Shown piece after piece: positions 40,685 through 49,400 of a stretch of DNA of 64,000 nucleotides. Position numbers and translations under genes: made by a program. Position 1 is the stretch's first letter, and each line of letters starts with the position of its first letter. The stretch lies in the NCBI RefSeq assembly GCF_014649815.1, contig NZ_BMTT01000007.1, positions 62,001 through 126,000 of the forward strand, written 5' to 3'. Below the pieces are notes generated by a model, which saw nothing but the letters and a program-made list of their open reading frames with translations, ran no database searches and was not told where the DNA came from. The stretch is from Streptomyces mutabilis. GTDB lineage: Bacteria > Actinomycetota > Actinomycetes > Streptomycetales > Streptomycetaceae.

Positions 40685-41628
40685 TCCTCACCGTCACCCC
40701 CAACCCGTCCCTGGACCGCACCTACGAGGTGCCCTCCCTCGACCGCGGCGAGGTCGTCCGCGCCAGGGGAGAGCGCGTGGACCCGGGCGGCAAGGGCGTG
40801 AACGTCTCCCGCGCGGTGACGGCGGCCGGCCGGCGAACCGTGGCGGTACTGCCGCTCGGCGGCCCCTCCGGGGCGCTCGTCTCCGAACTGCTCGACGCCC
40901 AGGGCATCGAGGTCGCGCCGGTGCCCATCGCCGGCGTCACCCGGGCCAACATCGCGCTCGCCGAGGCGGACGGGGTCCTGACGAAGATCAACGCACCGGG
41001 GCCCGAACTGTCGGCGGCCGAGCGGGAACTGCTTCTGGAGACCGTACGGCGCCAGTCGCCCGGCGCGGACTGGATCGCCTGCTGCGGCAGCCTGCCCCGC
41101 GGCCTCGCCCCCTCCTGGTACGCCGACCTGGTCGCCCGGGCGCACGCCGCCGGTGTCCGCATCGCCCTCGACACCTCCGGTCCCGCCCTGCTCCAGGCCC
41201 TGCGGGAGCGCCCCGACGTGGTCAAGCCGAACGCCGAGGAGCTCGCCGAGGCCGTGGGGCGTCCCCTGGTCACGGTCGGCGACGCGGTGAAGGCGGCGGA
41301 GGAACTGCGGGAGCTGGGCGCCCGGTCCGTGCTCGCCAGCCTCGGCGCCGACGGGCAACTCCTCGTGGACGACGCGGGCGCCTGGTTCGGCGCCGCCCGC
41401 GTGGACGCCGTGCGCAGCAATGTCGGCGCCGGTGACTCCTCCCTCGCCGGTTTCCTCGTCGCCGGGGGTTCGGGGCCGGGCGCCCTCGCCTCCGCCGTCG
41501 CGCACGGCGCCGCGGCCGTCCGGCTGCCCGGCAGTGTGATGCCGACGCCGGCCGACCTGGACCCGAGCGCGGTGACGGTCACGGCCGAGGTGCCGGTGGA
41601 CCGCGTACTGAAGGAGCCGGCGTCATGA
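40681..41628 (+). CDS. fruK: 1-phosphofructokinase
   Basis: A 315-residue PfkB-family kinase: start MILTVTPNPSLDRTYEVPSL, substrate motif DPGGKGVNVSRAV, and the second PfkB signature DAVRSNVGAGDSSLAGFLVA with catalytic Asp in GAGDS. Converts fructose 1-phosphate, made by the FruA permease, to fructose 1,6-bisphosphate. ATGA overlap with fruR, and its stop overlaps the next reading frame by ATGA. Confidence 0.95.
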   Translation: MILTVTPNPSLDRTYEVPSLDRGEVVRARGERVDPGGKGVNVSRAVTAAGRRTVAVLPLGGPSGALVSELLDAQGIEVAPVPIAGVTRANIALAEADGVLTKINAPGPELSAAERELLLETVRRQSPGADWIACCGSLPRGLAPSWYADLVARAHAAGVRIALDTSGPALLQALRERPDVVKPNAEELAEAVGRPLVTVGDAVKAAEELRELGARSVLASLGADGQLLVDDAGAWFGAARVDAVRSNVGAGDSSLAGFLVAGGSGPGALASAVAHGAAAVRLPGSVMPTPADLDPSAVTVTAEVPVDRVLKEPAS

Positions 41629-41924
41629 CTTCCGCCCACCGAGTCGTCGGCCGGCTCGCCGGGGGCGGTCCCGGCCGGGGCGTCCACGCCTCGGTCCCCG
41701 GTGCCGTCCTCGGCCGCGGTGCCTCCGGCCCGTTCCCGGGTGCCGTCCCCGGCCCCGGCCGCGGTGCCTCCGGCCCTCTCCCCGACGCCGATCCGCACCG
41801 CGGCGTCCCCGGCTCGCTCGCCGGGGTCGTCGCCGAATCCCACCGCAGTGCCCCCGTCCCCCTCCCCGTTTCCGCCCAGCACCCCGCGTTCCGGGCGATA
41901 CGCGAGCTAAGGAGCCCGCGATGA
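41625..41924 (+). CDS. Low-complexity ORF between fruK and fruA
   Basis: A 99-codon frame whose ATG overlaps the fruK stop and whose TGA overlaps the fruA ATG, in the same chained manner as the other genes of the operon. The protein (MTSAHRVVGRLAGGGPGRGV...) is Gly/Pro/Arg/Ala-rich with two partial repeats around GRGASGP. Nothing is recognised, and it may be chance, since the space consists of an imperfect GC repeat. If translated it would couple fruK and fruA translation. Without it the gap would be 292 bases. Confidence 0.35.
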   Translation: MTSAHRVVGRLAGGGPGRGVHASVPGAVLGRGASGPFPGAVPGPGRGASGPLPDADPHRGVPGSLAGVVAESHRSAPVPLPVSAQHPAFRAIRELRSPR

Positions 41925-44011
41925 GCGAGATGATCACCGCGGATCTGGTCGACCTCGACCTGTCCGCCGACACCAAGGAAGCGGCGGCGCGCGCCCTCGC
42001 CGAGCGGATGGTGGCCCTGGGCCGGGTGACCGACCTGGAGGGCTTCCTCGACGACGTGGCAGCCCGCGAGGCGCAGATGCCGACCGGCCTCGACGGAGGC
42101 ATCGGCATCCCGCACTGCCGCAGCGAACACGTCACCGAGCCGACGCTGGCCTTCGGGCGCAGCGCGGCAGGCATCGACTTCGGGGCGGCGGACGGCCCGG
42201 CCGACCTGATCTTCCTGATCGCCGCTCCGGCGGGCGCGGACGACGCCCACCTGACGATCCTGTCGTCCCTGGCGCGGCAGTTGATGAACGCCGAGTTCAC
42301 CGACGCGCTGCGCTCGGTGGGCGCCGCGACGGCCGCCGCGGCGCTGATCCGCGGGGAGGAGCCGGACGGTGCCGAAGGCGTTCGAGAAGGCACCGAGGAC
42401 TCCGTGGCGGTCCCGGCGGCGGCCTCCGCCGGGACCGCCACGGGCAACCCCGACGAGGCTCCCGGCGAGCCCGAACGCCCCTTCCGTGTCGTCGCCGTCA
42501 CCTCCTGCCCCACCGGCATCGCGCACACCTACATGGCGGCCGAGGCGCTGGAGAACGCCGGCCGCGAGGCGGGCGTCGAGGTCGTCGTCGAGACGCAGGG
42601 CTCGGCCGGGTTCACCCGGCTCGATCCGGCGGTGATCGATTCGGCGGACGGCGTGATCTTCGCCCACGACGTGCCTGTACGCGACAAGGACCGCTTCGCC
42701 GGGAAGCCCACCGTCGACACCGGTGTGAAGACGGCCATCAACCGGCCCGGCGAGCTGATCGGCGAGGTCCGCGGCAAGGCGGCCCGCGGCGAGGTCACGG
42801 GGGCCGGTACGGCGGGTGCCGGCGGTGCGGGCGGTTCCTCCGGTGCGACGCCGGTCGAGCGCGGCGGCGGGTCCGGTGACGGGTACGGGACGAAGCTGCG
42901 CGTCTGGCTGATGTCCGGCGTCAGTTACATGGTCCCGTTCGTCGCCGCGGGCGGTCTGCTCATCGCCCTGGGCTTCGCGATCGGCGGCTACGAGATCAAC
43001 AAGGCGCCCTCGGTGATGGACCACTTCGTGTGGACGCAGGCGGACAGCTGGGCGGCGCTGCTGTTCCAGATCGGCGGTGTGGCCTTCGCCTTCCTCGTCC
43101 CGGTGCTGGCCGGCTACATCGCCTACGGCATGGCCGACCGTCCGGGTCTCGTCCCCGGCTTCGTCGGCGGCTCGATCGCGCTGACCATCAATGCCGGATT
43201 CCTCGGCGGCCTGGCGGCGGGTCTGATCTCCGGTGCCGTGGTGATGGCGATCCAGCGGATACGCATCCCGGCGGCGCTGCGCGGGATCATGCCGGTGGTG
43301 GTGATCCCGCTGATCTCCTCGGCGGTCGTCGGTTTCCTGATGTTCGTGGTGATCGGCAAGCCCATCGCGTCCGCGCAGAAGGCGATGACCGACTGGCTGA
43401 GCGGCCTGTCCGGCGCCAACGCGGTCCTGCTCGGCGTCCTGCTCGGCCTGATGATGTGCTTCGACCTGGGCGGTCCGGTCAACAAGGTCGCCTACGCCTT
43501 CGCCACGGCCGGCATCGCGGTCACCGACCCGAGCGACTCGGCGATGAAGATCATGGCGGCCGTCATGGCGGCCGGTATGGTCCCGCCGCTGGCGATGGCC
43601 CTGGCCACGACCGTGCGCGGCAAGCTCCTCAACGCCGCCGAGCGCGAGAACGGCAAGGCCGCCTGGGTGCTGGGCGCCTCCTTCATCTCCGAGGGCGCGA
43701 TCCCGTTCGCCGCGGCCGACCCGCTGCGGGTCATCCCGTCCTCGATGGTGGGCGGTGCGGTCACCGGCGCCCTGTCGATGGCGTTCGGCGCCACGCTGCG
43801 CGCCCCGCACGGCGGCATCTTCGTCGTCCCGCTGATCGGCAACCCGCTGCTCTACCTGGTCGCCATCGCCGCGGGCGTCTGCGTCACGACGGCCCTGGTG
43901 ATCGTCCTCAAGGGTCTGCGCAAGTCGGCGTCGGCAGCGGCGGCACCGGGATCCGGCGGCGCGGACCCGTCGGCCTCGGCACCGGGGGCGAAGCAGCCGG
44001 TGGCCGCGTAA
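41921..44011 (+). CDS. fruA: PTS fructose permease EIIABC
   Basis: A 696-residue fused phosphotransferase permease. EIIA at residues 1-145 with active His in GIGIPHCRSEH (about residue 65), EIIB at about 185-285 with phospho-Cys in VTSCPTGIAHTYMAAEAL, and EIIC at about 320-670 with about 9 helices (KVAYAFATAGIAVTDPSDSA, ISEGAIPFAAADPLRVIPSS). Takes up fructose as fructose 1-phosphate using HPr. ATG at 41921. Ends with an Ala/Gly/Ser tail. The last gene of the fru operon, followed by a terminator. Confidence 0.95.
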   Translation: MSEMITADLVDLDLSADTKEAAARALAERMVALGRVTDLEGFLDDVAAREAQMPTGLDGGIGIPHCRSEHVTEPTLAFGRSAAGIDFGAADGPADLIFLIAAPAGADDAHLTILSSLARQLMNAEFTDALRSVGAATAAAALIRGEEPDGAEGVREGTEDSVAVPAAASAGTATGNPDEAPGEPERPFRVVAVTSCPTGIAHTYMAAEALENAGREAGVEVVVETQGSAGFTRLDPAVIDSADGVIFAHDVPVRDKDRFAGKPTVDTGVKTAINRPGELIGEVRGKAARGEVTGAGTAGAGGAGGSSGATPVERGGGSGDGYGTKLRVWLMSGVSYMVPFVAAGGLLIALGFAIGGYEINKAPSVMDHFVWTQADSWAALLFQIGGVAFAFLVPVLAGYIAYGMADRPGLVPGFVGGSIALTINAGFLGGLAAGLISGAVVMAIQRIRIPAALRGIMPVVVIPLISSAVVGFLMFVVIGKPIASAQKAMTDWLSGLSGANAVLLGVLLGLMMCFDLGGPVNKVAYAFATAGIAVTDPSDSAMKIMAAVMAAGMVPPLAMALATTVRGKLLNAAERENGKAAWVLGASFISEGAIPFAAADPLRVIPSSMVGGAVTGALSMAFGATLRAPHGGIFVVPLIGNPLLYLVAIAAGVCVTTALVIVLKGLRKSASAAAAPGSGGADPSASAPGAKQPVAA

Positions 44012-44036
44012 GGGACGGTCGCCGTCAACTGTTCAC

Positions 44037-44063
44037 GGGCCGGGTCCGCAGGGGACCCGGCCC
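44037..44063. terminator. Terminator of the fru operon
   Basis: 11-bp stem GGGCCGGGTCC / GGACCCGGCCC with loop GCAGG, between convergent genes. Confidence 0.75.
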
Positions 44064-44103
44064 GGCGGCGTTCCCGCCGGGCAGCGCGGACCCCGACGAA
44101 CCA

Positions 44104-44854
44104 CTACTGGGAGACCTGCGCCGCGCGACGCTCCATCGCCCGGCGGGCGGTGTCCTCGCTGGCGTAGACCTCGCACATGTGCCGTCCGTCGGGCGTGGCC
44201 GTGTGCTCGACCTCCCAGAGCGAGACCTCCGCGCCGTCGCGCAGCAGGAACGCGTGCTCGTAGAGCGAGAAGCCGATCCGGGCGCTGCGAGCGCGGCCGG
44301 GGCCGCCGAAGGCCTGGGTGATCTGGTGCGCGGACGCCGTCGCCAGCCGGGCGGCGAGGTCGGCGCCGGGCCGGTCCGGGTTCTCCGCCCGGCGCAGCAA
44401 CCGGCGGGCGTGATCCGCCGAGGCGTCGGGGACGTAGCTGTGCCGGGGGGGCGGGGGCCGGGGACAGCTGCACCTGCACCGGCAGTTCGAAGTCGGGGGT
44501 GTCCGGTGGCAGGGCCAGGCGGGCGGTGGCGGTGCGCAGCTCTTCCTCGTCGACGTACACCTCGTGCTGCGGTTCGCCGCCCGGGGTGGTGTTGTGGACG
44601 AGCTCCCAGAGCGTGACCGCCGAGCCGTCGGCGAGCAGCCAGGTGTGCCGGTACGTCTCGCGGTGCAGCCCAGCGCTGTGGTGCGCGGAGTGCAGTGCGC
44701 CGTCGTGCGCCAGCGCGCAGTCCAGTTGCCGTATCGTCTCGTCGGGCAGTTCGAACGAGTTCAGGGCGCGACCCAGCAGTCGCATGAGGTGCTCCTCCGG
44801 AGACTCGGGCGACTCGGGTGGTTCGTACGCTGTCGTCTCGTACGGAACGCTCAA
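44104..44854 (-). pseudogene. DUF6227 gene broken by a frameshift in a G7 run
   Basis: The first block starts at TTG 44854 (SVPYETTAYEPPESPESPEE, LLGRALNSFELPDETIRQLD) after GGGAGAA and runs to about residue 133 (QVQLSPAPAPP). The rest of the family (HSYVPDASADHARRLLRRAE, HQITQAFGGPGRARSARIGF, LYEHAFLLRDGAEVSLWEVE) continues in another frame to TAG at 44106-44104. The shift falls in the run of seven G at 44445-44451 (C on the coding strand), next to a G5 run. A one-base change would restore an intact protein of about 250 residues made of two similar halves. Function unknown. Confidence 0.8.
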
Positions 44855-44958
44855 GGCTTCTCCCGGCGTTGCTGCATGTCACCTTGTGGGTGCATACCGT
44901 AGCCCCTCGGTCGGACATCATGTCCGGGAACCGAGAAAACGTACGCACGAAAAACGCG

Positions 44959-44989
44959 CGGGCCGCGCGAAAAGTTCCCGCGCGGCCCG
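44959..44989. terminator. Terminator after the L,D-transpeptidase gene
   Basis: 11-bp perfect stem CGGGCCGCGCG / CGCGCGGCCCG with a 9-base loop, 43 bases after the minus-strand stop. Confidence 0.7.
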
Positions 44990-45031
44990 ACGAACCGTCA
45001 AAATCCGCTGCTCAGCAGGCCGGTCGGCCGA

Positions 45032-46255
45032 TCAGACGGCGCTTCCGGCGACCCACTCGCTCCACGCCATGTTCCAGCCGTTGAGCCCGTTGTCCGGTGC
45101 GATCGTGCCGTCCGGGGAGTTCTTGACGACCACGATGTCCCCGATGAGCGAGTTGTCGTAGAACCACTTGCCGTCGGTGGCGCCCTGACCGCCCTGGACG
45201 TCCCGCAGCCCGACGCAGCCGTGGCTGGTGCCCTGGACGCCGAAGGGCGGGTTGCCCTGGTTGTACCAGTAGTTGCCGTGGATGAAGGTGCCGGACCGGC
45301 TCAGCCGCATCGCGTGCGGCACGTCCGGGATGTTGTACTCGCCGCCGAACCCGACCGTCGAACCGTCCATGTGTGTCTCCAGGGACTTCTCGGAGATCAC
45401 CATCTGCCCGTTGTACGTCGGGTTCTCCGCGCTGCCCGCGGAGATGGGGACGGACTTGAGCGTCTCGCCGTCCCGCACGACGGTCATGGTCTGGGTGTTC
45501 GCGTCGACCGTGGAGACCTGGGCGCGGCCCACGGTGAAGGTCACGGTCTTCTTCTGTACGCCGTGGACGCCGTTCGCGCCCTCCACCCCGTCCAGGTCGA
45601 TCTTCATGGTGACCTTCGAGCCGGCCTTCCAGTACTCCTCGGGCCGGAAGTCGAGCCGCTGGTCGCCGAACCAGTGCCCGACCACCTGCTGCCCGCTGCT
45701 GGAGGTGACCGAGATGTGCGACTGCACGGTCCTCTTGTCGCTGATCGCCTTGTCGAACTTGAACGAAACCGGCATCCCCACCCCGACCGTGGTGCCGCCG
45801 TCCGGGGTGTACGTACCGATGAAGCTGTTGGCGGTGGAGACCGTGGTGAACACCGAGTCGGCGGCGGAGGTACGGCCGTCGGCGTCCTTCGCGGTCGCGT
45901 GGATCCGGTACTTGGTGCCCCGCTCCAACTGCTCCTTCGGCTTCCAGCTGCCGCCGTCGGCGGAGACCGCGCCCGGTACGGCCGCGCCCGTCTCCGCGAC
46001 GGTCATCCTCACCTCGGTCAGCCGGCCGTCGCTGACCTTCACGCCGGTCGTGTTGATCGAGGCGCCGGTCGATCCGTCCTTCGCCGAGATCACGACCTCG
46101 GCGACCGAGGTCTTCGCGGAGTCCGCGCCGTCGTCGCCGCCCTTCTTGTCGTCGGCACTGGCGCTGCCGCCGCAGGCGGTGAGGGTGAGGGCGCCGACCA
46201 CCAGGGCGGCACAGGCCCCCAGTACGCGCCGCGATGCTATGACCGGCCTTGTCAC
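45032..46255 (-). CDS. L,D-transpeptidase lipoprotein
   Basis: A 407-residue lipoprotein: signal sequence with lipobox LTAC (Cys at about 28), two Ig-like domains (about 50-150 and 150-260), and a YkuD catalytic domain at about 265-395 with HGNYW and the active-site SHGCVGLRD. Makes 3-3 cross-links in peptidoglycan. Domain order matches actinobacterial Ldt proteins such as Mycobacterium LdtMt2. GTG at 46255. A terminator follows. Confidence 0.93.
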   Translation of the reverse strand: MTRPVIASRRVLGACAALVVGALTLTACGGSASADDKKGGDDGADSAKTSVAEVVISAKDGSTGASINTTGVKVSDGRLTEVRMTVAETGAAVPGAVSADGGSWKPKEQLERGTKYRIHATAKDADGRTSAADSVFTTVSTANSFIGTYTPDGGTTVGVGMPVSFKFDKAISDKRTVQSHISVTSSSGQQVVGHWFGDQRLDFRPEEYWKAGSKVTMKIDLDGVEGANGVHGVQKKTVTFTVGRAQVSTVDANTQTMTVVRDGETLKSVPISAGSAENPTYNGQMVISEKSLETHMDGSTVGFGGEYNIPDVPHAMRLSRSGTFIHGNYWYNQGNPPFGVQGTSHGCVGLRDVQGGQGATDGKWFYDNSLIGDIVVVKNSPDGTIAPDNGLNGWNMAWSEWVAGSAV

Positions 46256-46402
46256 GAGCTGCTATAGGATGAGGTGTTGTGCGGTATTGCCTTCAACCCT
46301 GTAGAGGTGAGCGGGGGTCGGCCGGGTTCCCGTCGACCGCCCGGGACGCCGACGCGTGACAGAATCGGGACAATCACCCGCGCACGCGGCTCAACCGGCC
46401 TC

Positions 46403-47434
46403 CTACGCAGGCCCGTACAGCTCCTCGTACACCGGCCACGCCCCGCCCGGTCCGTCCACCGGCCCGGCGGTCCGCACGGCGCGCACGATCGCCCGCGTCA
46501 CCACGTCGGCGCCCGCCGCAAGTACCTCGTTCAGCGCGAGCGGCTGCCCCGCGTCGAGCGGACGCTCCCCGGTCGCCAGGGAGAACACCGTGTCCCCGTC
46601 ACTGAGCAGGTGCACCGGCCGCACCGCACGGGCGATGCCGTCGTGCGCGGTGCCGGCCAGCTTCTGCGCCTGCGCCTTGGACAGGTCCGCGTCGGTGGCG
46701 ACCACGGCGAGCGTGGTGTTCAGCGGGGGCGGCGCGTTCCTCGCCGCGACCCCGGCGAGCCGCCGCCCGGCGGCCTCGTGCACCTCCGGCGCCGGATACC
46801 GCACCCGCCCGCCCCGGAACATCTCCCCGTACAACACCCCCGTCTCCGGGTCGGTCACCGACCCCGCCGCGTTCGCCACCACCAGCGCCGCCACCGTGAT
46901 CCCCGAGTCCAGCACGGTGCTCGCGGTGCCCACCCCGCCCTTCATCGTGCCGACCACCGCTCCCGTGCCCGCGCCGACGCACCCCTCGGCCACCGGCGCA
47001 CCCGGCGTGCTCGCGTGCGCCGCCTCCACCGCCGCCCGGCCGGTGGCCGCGTCGGGCCTGGCCCGGAAGTCACCACCGCGCCCCAGGTCGAAGACGCAGG
47101 CGGCGGGCACCACCGGCACCACGTGCGCGGGATCCGGGCCGACCCGCACGCCTCGGCCCCGCTCCTCCAGCCAGGCCATCACCCCGGACGCCGCGTCCAG
47201 CCCGTACGCGCTGCCGCCGGTCAGTACCAGCGCCTGGACCCGCTGCACCAGGTTGCGCGGATCGAGCGCGTCGGTCTCCTTAGTGCCGGGGCCGCCCCCG
47301 CGCACGTCCACGGCGGCTACCGCCCCGGCCTCCGGCGCGAGCACCACCGTGGTGCCCGTCAGCCACCCGTCGCCCCTGCGCGTCGCATGCCCCACCAGCA
47401 CTCCGGCGACATCCGTCAATGCGTCGACTGTCAT
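46403..47434 (-). CDS. P1-family (DmpA/Ntn) peptidase
   Basis: A 343-residue protein of peptidase family S58/P1. LTDVAGVLVGHATRRGDGWL opens the fold, LVLTGGSAYGLDAASGVMAW and GRGVRVG follow, and GAGTGAVVGTMKGGVGTAST precedes the probable autocleavage residue (Gly/Ser-Thr in ALPPLNTT-like position: PPPLNTTLAVVATDA). Members are aminopeptidases or 6-aminohexanoate-oligomer hydrolases that self-cleave into two chains. ATG at 47434. No obvious partner gene. Confidence 0.85.
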   Translation of the reverse strand: MTVDALTDVAGVLVGHATRRGDGWLTGTTVVLAPEAGAVAAVDVRGGGPGTKETDALDPRNLVQRVQALVLTGGSAYGLDAASGVMAWLEERGRGVRVGPDPAHVVPVVPAACVFDLGRGGDFRARPDAATGRAAVEAAHASTPGAPVAEGCVGAGTGAVVGTMKGGVGTASTVLDSGITVAALVVANAAGSVTDPETGVLYGEMFRGGRVRYPAPEVHEAAGRRLAGVAARNAPPPLNTTLAVVATDADLSKAQAQKLAGTAHDGIARAVRPVHLLSDGDTVFSLATGERPLDAGQPLALNEVLAAGADVVTRAIVRAVRTAGPVDGPGGAWPVYEELYGPA

Positions 47435-47791
47435 GCCGTCAGTCTGGGCCAGGGACTTCGTCTGCGGGAGCGGACGACACCGGTGGGTAACGGACAACAC
47501 CGGTGGGGGACAACACCGGTGCGAGTGCGGGACCCGGTGGGGCGGAGGCAACCGGCGGGGCAGCGGAACCAGTGGGCGGCGCGGTGAGACTCGTACCGGC
47601 CGCGGTCCGTCAGGCTGCGCAGCGGAGGCTGGGCGCCGGGCGGACCGGAGGGGGCCCTGCGGAGGCCGGACTGTACACCATGGCTCCCAGCACAGCAGAG
47701 ACGACGTGGATCTGCTTGCGGACGGCTCCGCCCGCCGGGGCGTGCCGGGCGGGCGGAGCACCGGCCACACGGCGGGCCGTACCCTGGAGAC
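47435..47791. other. 357-bp divergent intergenic region
   Basis: Holds the three short direct repeats at 47473-47521 and presumably promoters for the P1 peptidase and the small protein at 47792. Longer frames here are Arg/Pro-rich and not credible genes. Confidence 0.5.
47473..47521. repeat. Three direct repeats of GAC(A/G)ACACCGGTG
   Basis: Copies at 47473-47485 (GACGACACCGGTG), 47493-47505 and 47509-47521 (GACAACACCGGTG), spaced 20 and 16 bases, each with the palindromic core ACCGGT. They sit 40-90 bases upstream of the minus-strand peptidase gene and could be a multi-site operator. Confidence 0.6.
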
Positions 47792-47968
47792 ATGAGCAGC
47801 ACCCCCGAACCCGAGCCCCGCACGCCCCGGTCGGCGCTGGTCTTCGACGACCCGCTGGACCAGCAGAGCTCGGACGACACGGACCGCGGCTGGGGCGGGC
47901 GGCCCGAGGGCGACAGCGCGGCCGACCTGAAGCGCTTCCTCGACGAGAAGCCGCCCCACCACCTGTGA
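47792..47968 (+). CDS. Small acidic conserved protein (58 residues)
   Basis: ATG at 47792 after GGAGAC, TGA at 47966-47968. Product begins MSSTPEPEPRTPRSALVFDD, continues PLDQQSSDDTDRGWGGRPEG and ends in ADLKRFLDEKPPHHL. Hydrophilic, no membrane segment, probably unstructured with a terminal helix. A good Shine-Dalgarno, sensible codon use and similar small proteins remembered from this locus in other Streptomyces support it being real. Function unknown. Confidence 0.72.
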   Translation: MSSTPEPEPRTPRSALVFDDPLDQQSSDDTDRGWGGRPEGDSAADLKRFLDEKPPHHL

Positions 47969-47987
47969 GCCGAGGGGCGCGGCGCCC

Positions 47988-48458
47988 CTACGGGCGGTCG
48001 TGCCCCGACCCGCGCTGCGCGACCAGTGCGTCGCGGATCTCCTTGAGCACCTCCAGCTCGGAGACCTCCATGACCTCCTCCGCGCCCTCCTTCGCCTTGC
48101 GACGGGCCTCCTGCCGGGCCAGGTACTTCGACATGGGCAGGACCATCAGGAAGTAGACGACGGCCGCGGTGATCAGGAACGTGAGGGTGGCGCCCAGTAC
48201 CGAGCCCCAGAGGATGCGCACGCCCGTCGCGCTGTCGCCGGTACCGGTGCACGGACCCTTGAGACAGGAGCTGTAGCTGTCCAGGCTCTGGGTGCCGAAC
48301 GCACCGACCAGTGGGTTGATGACCCCCTTCACTACCGAGTTGACGATGTTGGTGAAGGCGGCGCCGATGACGACCGCCACCGCCAGGTCGATGACGTTTC
48401 CGCGCATCAGGAAGGCCTTGAAGCCATCCCAGACGCTCGGCTCCTTCTTCTCGCTCAC
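47988..48458 (-). CDS. mscL: Large-conductance mechanosensitive channel MscL
   Basis: A 156-residue MscL: N-terminal helix WDGFKAFLMRGNVIDLAVAV, TM1 with the pore-lining IGAAFTNIVNSVVKGVINPL, a periplasmic loop with two Cys (SSCLKGPC, unusual for the family), TM2 FLITAAVVYFLMVLPMSKY, and a charged cytoplasmic helix (EVLKEIRDALVAQRG). Opens on hypo-osmotic shock. GTG at 48458. Confidence 0.93.
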   Translation of the reverse strand: MSEKKEPSVWDGFKAFLMRGNVIDLAVAVVIGAAFTNIVNSVVKGVINPLVGAFGTQSLDSYSSCLKGPCTGTGDSATGVRILWGSVLGATLTFLITAAVVYFLMVLPMSKYLARQEARRKAKEGAEEVMEVSELEVLKEIRDALVAQRGSGHDRP

Positions 48459-48569
48459 CTCGGGGGCACTCCTTGACTGAACCGGGTGTGGAACAAAACG
48501 CTCCGCAACCTACGTCAGCGTTGGGCCACCCTGTCCAATCCGGCACCTTGAACGCGGGACTTGACGGGC

Positions 48570-49112
48570 TCAGCACAGCGTCACCGCGAGCCGTGCCGTG
48601 GCCGCCGCGCCGGCCAGCCGATGGGCGGTCGCGCGGGGCACCGAAACCACGACCAGCGCCCCGCCCGCAGCGGCCCCGTCCACGGGCTCCGGCACCTTCG
48701 CCACCCGCGCCCCGCGCGCGAGGACGGTCGCCTCGCCCGAGCCGCCGTCCGTGGCCGCGATGACGTCGACCCGGTCGCCGGGCCTGAGGAGACGCACCGT
48801 GGCGGCGTCGGCGATCCGCACCGGCGCCGACACCGGCTGCGCGCCGTGCCGCTCGCGTACCGGCTCGGTCACCGGATGCCCGCGGGCCCGCTGACCGCCC
48901 GGGGCGTCGGCTCCCGGATGCGGGCCCGCCGCCACCAGCGCCGCGGCGGTGACCGCCAGCCCGGCGGCGACTGCGCGTCGTCGGTGACGCAGGAGCCGGT
49001 GCAGTCGGTGCCGTCCGCCGCGCACCCGCACCGGGGCGAAGTGCGGCACCTCGCATGTGGGCGGAGCGTCGGTGCCGAGCGGCAGGGGGGAGGCAAGGGC
49101 GGAGCGGGACAC
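48570..49112 (-). CDS. SAF-domain membrane protein (CpaB/RcpC-like)
   Basis: A 180-residue protein: basic cytosolic start (RGGRHRLHRLLRHRRR), one membrane helix (AVAAGLAVTAAALVAAG), then a SAF domain with VSAPVRIADAATVRLLRPGD, RVDVIAA and LVVVSVPRATAHRLAGAAAT. Resembles the pilus assembly protein CpaB/RcpC, but no tad genes are near. GTG at 49112 is placed by AGGTGG eight bases upstream, with other GTGs just before it. Single gene after mscL on the same strand. Confidence 0.75.
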   Translation of the reverse strand: MSRSALASPLPLGTDAPPTCEVPHFAPVRVRGGRHRLHRLLRHRRRAVAAGLAVTAAALVAAGPHPGADAPGGQRARGHPVTEPVRERHGAQPVSAPVRIADAATVRLLRPGDRVDVIAATDGGSGEATVLARGARVAKVPEPVDGAAAGGALVVVSVPRATAHRLAGAAATARLAVTLC

Positions 49113-49400
49113 GGTGACCACCACCTGTGACGAGGGATCGGCTTGCGCGTCCACGATGAGGCTTTTCGCCGATGCCCGCCGGAGCCCGTGCGCTACCGAC
49201 CGGTTGTGGACAACTCCGCCACCCGAACGTGCCGCTCCGCCCCCGGGCGGGCTCATGCACGGCGTCACACGGTCGCGCACGGGCCGCACGGTCGCGCACA
49301 GGCCCGCAGGCCGCACGGCTCCGCAGATCCCGGCCCGGACCGCACACCTCTTCAGGCCCCGGCCCGCACCGCACGCCCCCGCTCCCCGCCGCCCCGGGCT

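Noticed and set aside
47473-47521. CRISPR-like array
   Set aside because: Only three 13-bp repeats with unequal 3- and 7-base gaps, no cas genes. Rather an operator.
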